7,608 nucleotides of DNA from Bordetella parapertussis. GTDB taxonomy: Bacteria > Pseudomonadota > Gammaproteobacteria > Burkholderiales > Burkholderiaceae_C. Numbering within the stretch: position 1 is the stretch's first letter; the number at the start of each line of letters is the position of its first letter. The stretch lies in contig CAMDJU010000129.1 in NCBI GenBank assembly GCA_945900695.1, forward strand, positions 1-7,608. Reading direction: 5' to 3'. The position numbers and the translations under genes are program-made. The notes below the pieces were generated by a model, which ran no database searches, was not told where the DNA came from, and was given only the letters and a program-made list of their open reading frames with translations. Of the stretch, positions 6,161 to 7,608 are shown piece after piece.

Positions 6161-6457
6161 TCACGAGGGGCCTTGGCCCTTTTTTTCAATGGGGGGCAAT
6201 GGTGGTGGGGCTACCTTGACTGTCTTCACCTCTGCATCAATGATTTCCCCACCGGAATGTCGTGATTGCTGAGCCCACGGCTGGGCTTTTTTCTGCCATT
6301 GCTTGTACCGATTCAGGGTCACGAGGATATTTGGCCGGCGTCCGGTCAAAGCCCATCTGAACATTGAAATCACAAACAGAACCAAGCCCATCAACAACAG
6401 GCCCAGCAAAAAAACCAAGCCCATGCCCAACAGCCATATGCGCAGCAACCATTTCAT
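6161..6457 (-). CDS. Small one-pass membrane protein of unknown function
   Basis: This encodes a 98-residue protein that I cannot assign to a named family. Residues 3-33 form one long, very hydrophobic segment rich in Leu, Met and Phe with Lys/Arg before and after it, so it probably sits in the inner membrane. After the basic turn TGRRPN comes a polar tail with KQWQKKAQPWAQQ, then GEIIDAEVKTVKV and a Pro-rich end (APPPLPP). The GRRP turn and the GE-hydrophobic-D-E block resemble short hypothetical proteins I recall from Burkholderiales, which is from memory and unverified. The ATG at 6455-6457 overlaps the tautomerase stop as ATGA, so the two are probably made together. Two plus-strand terminators lie antisense to it. 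Confidence 0.75.
   Translation of the reverse strand: MKWLLRIWLLGMGLVFLLGLLLMGLVLFVISMFRWALTGRRPNILVTLNRYKQWQKKAQPWAQQSRHSGGEIIDAEVKTVKVAPPPLPPIEKKGQGPS
6166..6186 (+). terminator. Intrinsic terminator downstream of tRNA-Val (first)
   Basis: GGGC (6168-6171) pairs with GCCC (6176-6179) around a CTTG loop. It is extended outward by a G-T and an A-T pair (6166-6167 with 6180-6181) and runs into seven T (6180-6186). It lies 100 nt beyond the tRNA 3' end and overlaps the last codons of the minus-strand small membrane protein gene. Confidence 0.65.
6272..6292 (+). terminator. Second plus-strand intrinsic terminator, antisense to the small membrane protein gene
   Basis: AGCCCA (6272-6277) pairs perfectly with TGGGCT (6282-6287) around the loop CGGC and runs directly into six T (6287-6292). 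It is a textbook rho-independent shape on the plus strand, inside the minus-strand coding region (codons for KKAQPWAQ). It probably backs up the first terminator behind tRNA-Val. Its occurrence within coding DNA means chance cannot be fully excluded. Confidence 0.55.
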
Positions 6458-6681
6458 GCTTCACCCATTGGGCCAATAGCGGCGGCTTGTGCGTCGGGTC
6501 GGTCGGAAAATAAGATGCCACCTTTGGCCTTGGACGTCTTTGGGGTTTCCATGATTTGCACCATCACGTCTCCTGGCGCGACGTGGAAGTGGCGAACAAC
6601 CGCATCCGTCACATCCTTGACCAAGGATCGCTTTTGATCCAAGCTTCGACCCTCCAGGGCATAGATGTAAATTTCTGGCAT
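6454..6681 (-). CDS. 4-oxalocrotonate tautomerase family protein
   Basis: This encodes a 75-residue tautomerase-superfamily protein. After removal of Met the chain begins with Pro1, the catalytic base of the family, and YALEGRSLDQK places Arg11 exactly as in 4-oxalocrotonate tautomerase. In an ungapped comparison, the second substrate arginine (Arg39) is Met39 here, and the HFGIGG region is replaced by SKAKGG, so the substrate is probably different. The end (SDRPDAQAAAIGPMGEA) extends beyond the classical 62 residues. The start at 6679-6681 is chosen because it puts Pro in second place and has AAGGAA six bases upstream; a longer frame to 6732 lacks both. The gene is upstream of, and overlaps, the small membrane protein gene, and is divergent from phaR. 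The biological substrate cannot be inferred. Confidence 0.88.
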   Translation of the reverse strand: MPEIYIYALEGRSLDQKRSLVKDVTDAVVRHFHVAPGDVMVQIMETPKTSKAKGGILFSDRPDAQAAAIGPMGEA

Positions 6682-6687
6682 GGCTTT

Positions 6688-6693
6688 TTCCTT
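6688..6693 (-). promoter_or_regulatory. Ribosome-binding site of the tautomerase gene
   Basis: AAGGAA on the minus strand stands six bases before the ATG at 6679-6681. It is one of the clearest Shine-Dalgarno sequences in the window and decides the start that exposes the catalytic Pro1. Confidence 0.7.
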
Positions 6694-6785
6694 GATTGAG
6701 GTGTGGGATCCTTGCTTTGTATTGTCAGCCAAGGGCGGAAATGGCCCCTACCCGTGCTTGCCCTCTCCCCCGGGAAAACCTGGAT

Positions 6786-6812
6786 TTGATTGCATGGGGC
6801 CGTTCCTAGAAT
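6786..6812 (+). promoter_or_regulatory. Candidate promoter of phaR (and rimO)
   Basis: TTGATT (6786-6791) and TAGAAT (6807-6812, five of six to consensus) are separated by 15 bp, shorter than the ideal 17. A start near 6819 would give a leader of about 40 bases. This lies in the 175-bp divergent gap between the tautomerase gene and phaR. I could not find an equally good minus-strand promoter there, though TACAAA near 6715-6720 on that strand is a weak -10 candidate. Confidence 0.35.
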
Positions 6813-6856
6813 GGTTCGAAATCCTTTCAAAACATTCATGACCAGAGAGCGGCTGC

Positions 6857-7411
6857 ATGGTTAAAAAATCCCCAGAGCCCAAAGTTGACGACGTCGCCTC
6901 AACACGGGTCATCAAGAAGTACCCCAATCGGCGCTTATATGACAGCGCGTCATCTTCTTACATCACCCTGGCCGACATCAAGCAATGGGTGATCGACGGT
7001 GTGTCGGTCCAAGTGGTGGATGCCAAAACCAGCCAAGACCTCACGCGCAGCATTTTGTTGCAAATCATTTTGGAAGAGGAGGCCTGTGGCTCTCCCTTGT
7101 TCACCGAAAAAGCCCTGGCCGACATGATTCGTTTTTATGGCCACACCATGCAAACCCACATGGGCGGTTTCATTGAAAAAAACATGCACATGCTCAAAGA
7201 CATGGTGGGGCAATACAACGCACATGTCTCGCCCTTGTCTGGCACCGCTGCAAAACCTTTTGCGGGCATGCAGCCCCCGGCTGTACAACAGATGATCAGC
7301 GGTTACATGGAGCAGTCGCAGAAAGCCGTTGCCCAATTGCAGACCCAAATGCAAGAGAACATGAAACGGCACACCGAACAAATGTTGACAGCCATGGGGC
7401 TGAAACGCTGA
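6857..7411 (+). CDS. phaR: Polyhydroxyalkanoate synthesis repressor PhaR
   Basis: This is a cytosolic DNA-binding regulator of 184 residues, normal for the family. Known homologues repress phasin (phaP) and their own gene, and bind poly-hydroxybutyrate granules, which relieves repression. The N-terminal PHA-accumulation DNA-binding domain spans about residues 17-78, with the signature IKKYPNRRLYD, then SSYITLADIKQWV. The granule-associated region follows (about 80-120: EEEACGSPLFTEKALADMIRFYG). The C-terminal third is Met/Gln-rich and likely helical (MEQSQKAVAQLQTQMQENMK), suited to oligomerisation. The ATG at 6857 has only a weak purine-rich AGAGAG upstream. rimO begins 36 bp downstream with no terminator between, so the two may share a transcript. 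Its presence implies the organism stores PHA. Confidence 0.95.
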   Translation: MVKKSPEPKVDDVASTRVIKKYPNRRLYDSASSSYITLADIKQWVIDGVSVQVVDAKTSQDLTRSILLQIILEEEACGSPLFTEKALADMIRFYGHTMQTHMGGFIEKNMHMLKDMVGQYNAHVSPLSGTAAKPFAGMQPPAVQQMISGYMEQSQKAVAQLQTQMQENMKRHTEQMLTAMGLKR

Positions 7412-7447
7412 TCCACGCCAGGCCCGATTTGCGGGGACAATGCGGGC

Positions 7448-7608
7448 ATGTCAATCTCTGAAATCCTGGCCCCAGCAGGCCCGCGCACCACGCCACCCAA
7501 AGTGGGTTTTGTCAGCTTGGGCTGCCCCAAGGCCTTGACCGACTCCGAACTCATCCTCACTCAGCTCAGTGCCGAGGGCTACCAAACCTCCAAGTCCTTT
7601 GAAGGTGC
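7448..7608 (+). CDS. rimO: Ribosomal protein S12 methylthiotransferase RimO, 3' end cut by window
   Basis: Only the first 53 codons are present. After a short variable lead ([18 protein letters not shown]) comes [22 protein letters not shown], then SAEGY, the start of the UPF0004/MTTase domain of RimO. The Cys in SLGCPKA is the first cysteine ligand of the auxiliary iron-sulfur cluster. RimO is a radical-SAM enzyme that adds a methylthio group to an aspartate of ribosomal protein S12. LGCPKA rather than the LGC-x-N pattern of MiaB favours RimO over the related tRNA-modifying enzyme. An ATG at 7440 is in another frame and does not give this protein. The radical-SAM and TRAM domains lie outside the window. 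Confidence 0.93.
   Translation, partial: MSISEILAPAGPRTTPPKVGFVSLGCPKALTDSELILTQLSAEGYQTSKSFEG

Overview
This window looks like the chromosome of a betaproteobacterium, most likely order Burkholderiales and close to Comamonadaceae (inference). The clues are GC-rich codon use, a riboflavin operon with a RibBX-like fusion enzyme, a Burkholderiales-style minor pilin cluster, and phaR upstream of rimO. It reads as ordinary chromosome: I see no insertion sequence, prophage, CRISPR array or plasmid function.

Positions 1-5847 hold one long minus-strand gene string, to be read from high to low coordinates. It starts with five type IV pilus minor pilin genes (fimT, pilV, pilW, pilX, a pilE-like gene) and runs on through ribD, ribE and a ribBA-type gene that leaves the window at position 1. 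Four junctions are ATGA stop/start overlaps (pilV/pilW, pilW/pilX, pilX/pilE, ribE/ribBA). fimT and pilV overlap by 13 bp, pilE and ribD are 11 bp apart, and ribD and ribE 17 bp apart. The whole string is probably cotranscribed. The large tip-adhesin gene pilY1, usually found between pilX and pilE in related clusters, is absent. The GTP cyclohydrolase II half of the RibBA-type protein has lost its zinc cysteines and catalytic motif, so it is better read as RibBX (a DHBP synthase with a degenerate partner domain).

Positions 5848-6160 contain the putative pilin-operon promoter with an AT-rich palindrome (minus strand), then a plus-strand tRNA-Val(GAC) with its own promoter. Two plus-strand intrinsic terminators follow the tRNA; both lie antisense to the next gene.

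Positions 6161-6681 (minus) carry a two-gene unit: a 4-oxalocrotonate tautomerase-family protein and a small one-pass membrane protein, joined by an ATGA overlap. Positions 6682-6856 are the divergent intergenic region between this unit and phaR.

Positions 6857-7608 (plus) carry phaR, the polyhydroxyalkanoate synthesis regulator, and the first 53 codons of rimO, the ribosomal protein S12 methylthiotransferase. The DNA therefore combines surface pilus assembly, flavin supply, carbon-storage regulation and ribosome modification, all housekeeping or core-lineage functions. The oddities lie in gene-family variants and operon layout rather than in a foreign system.
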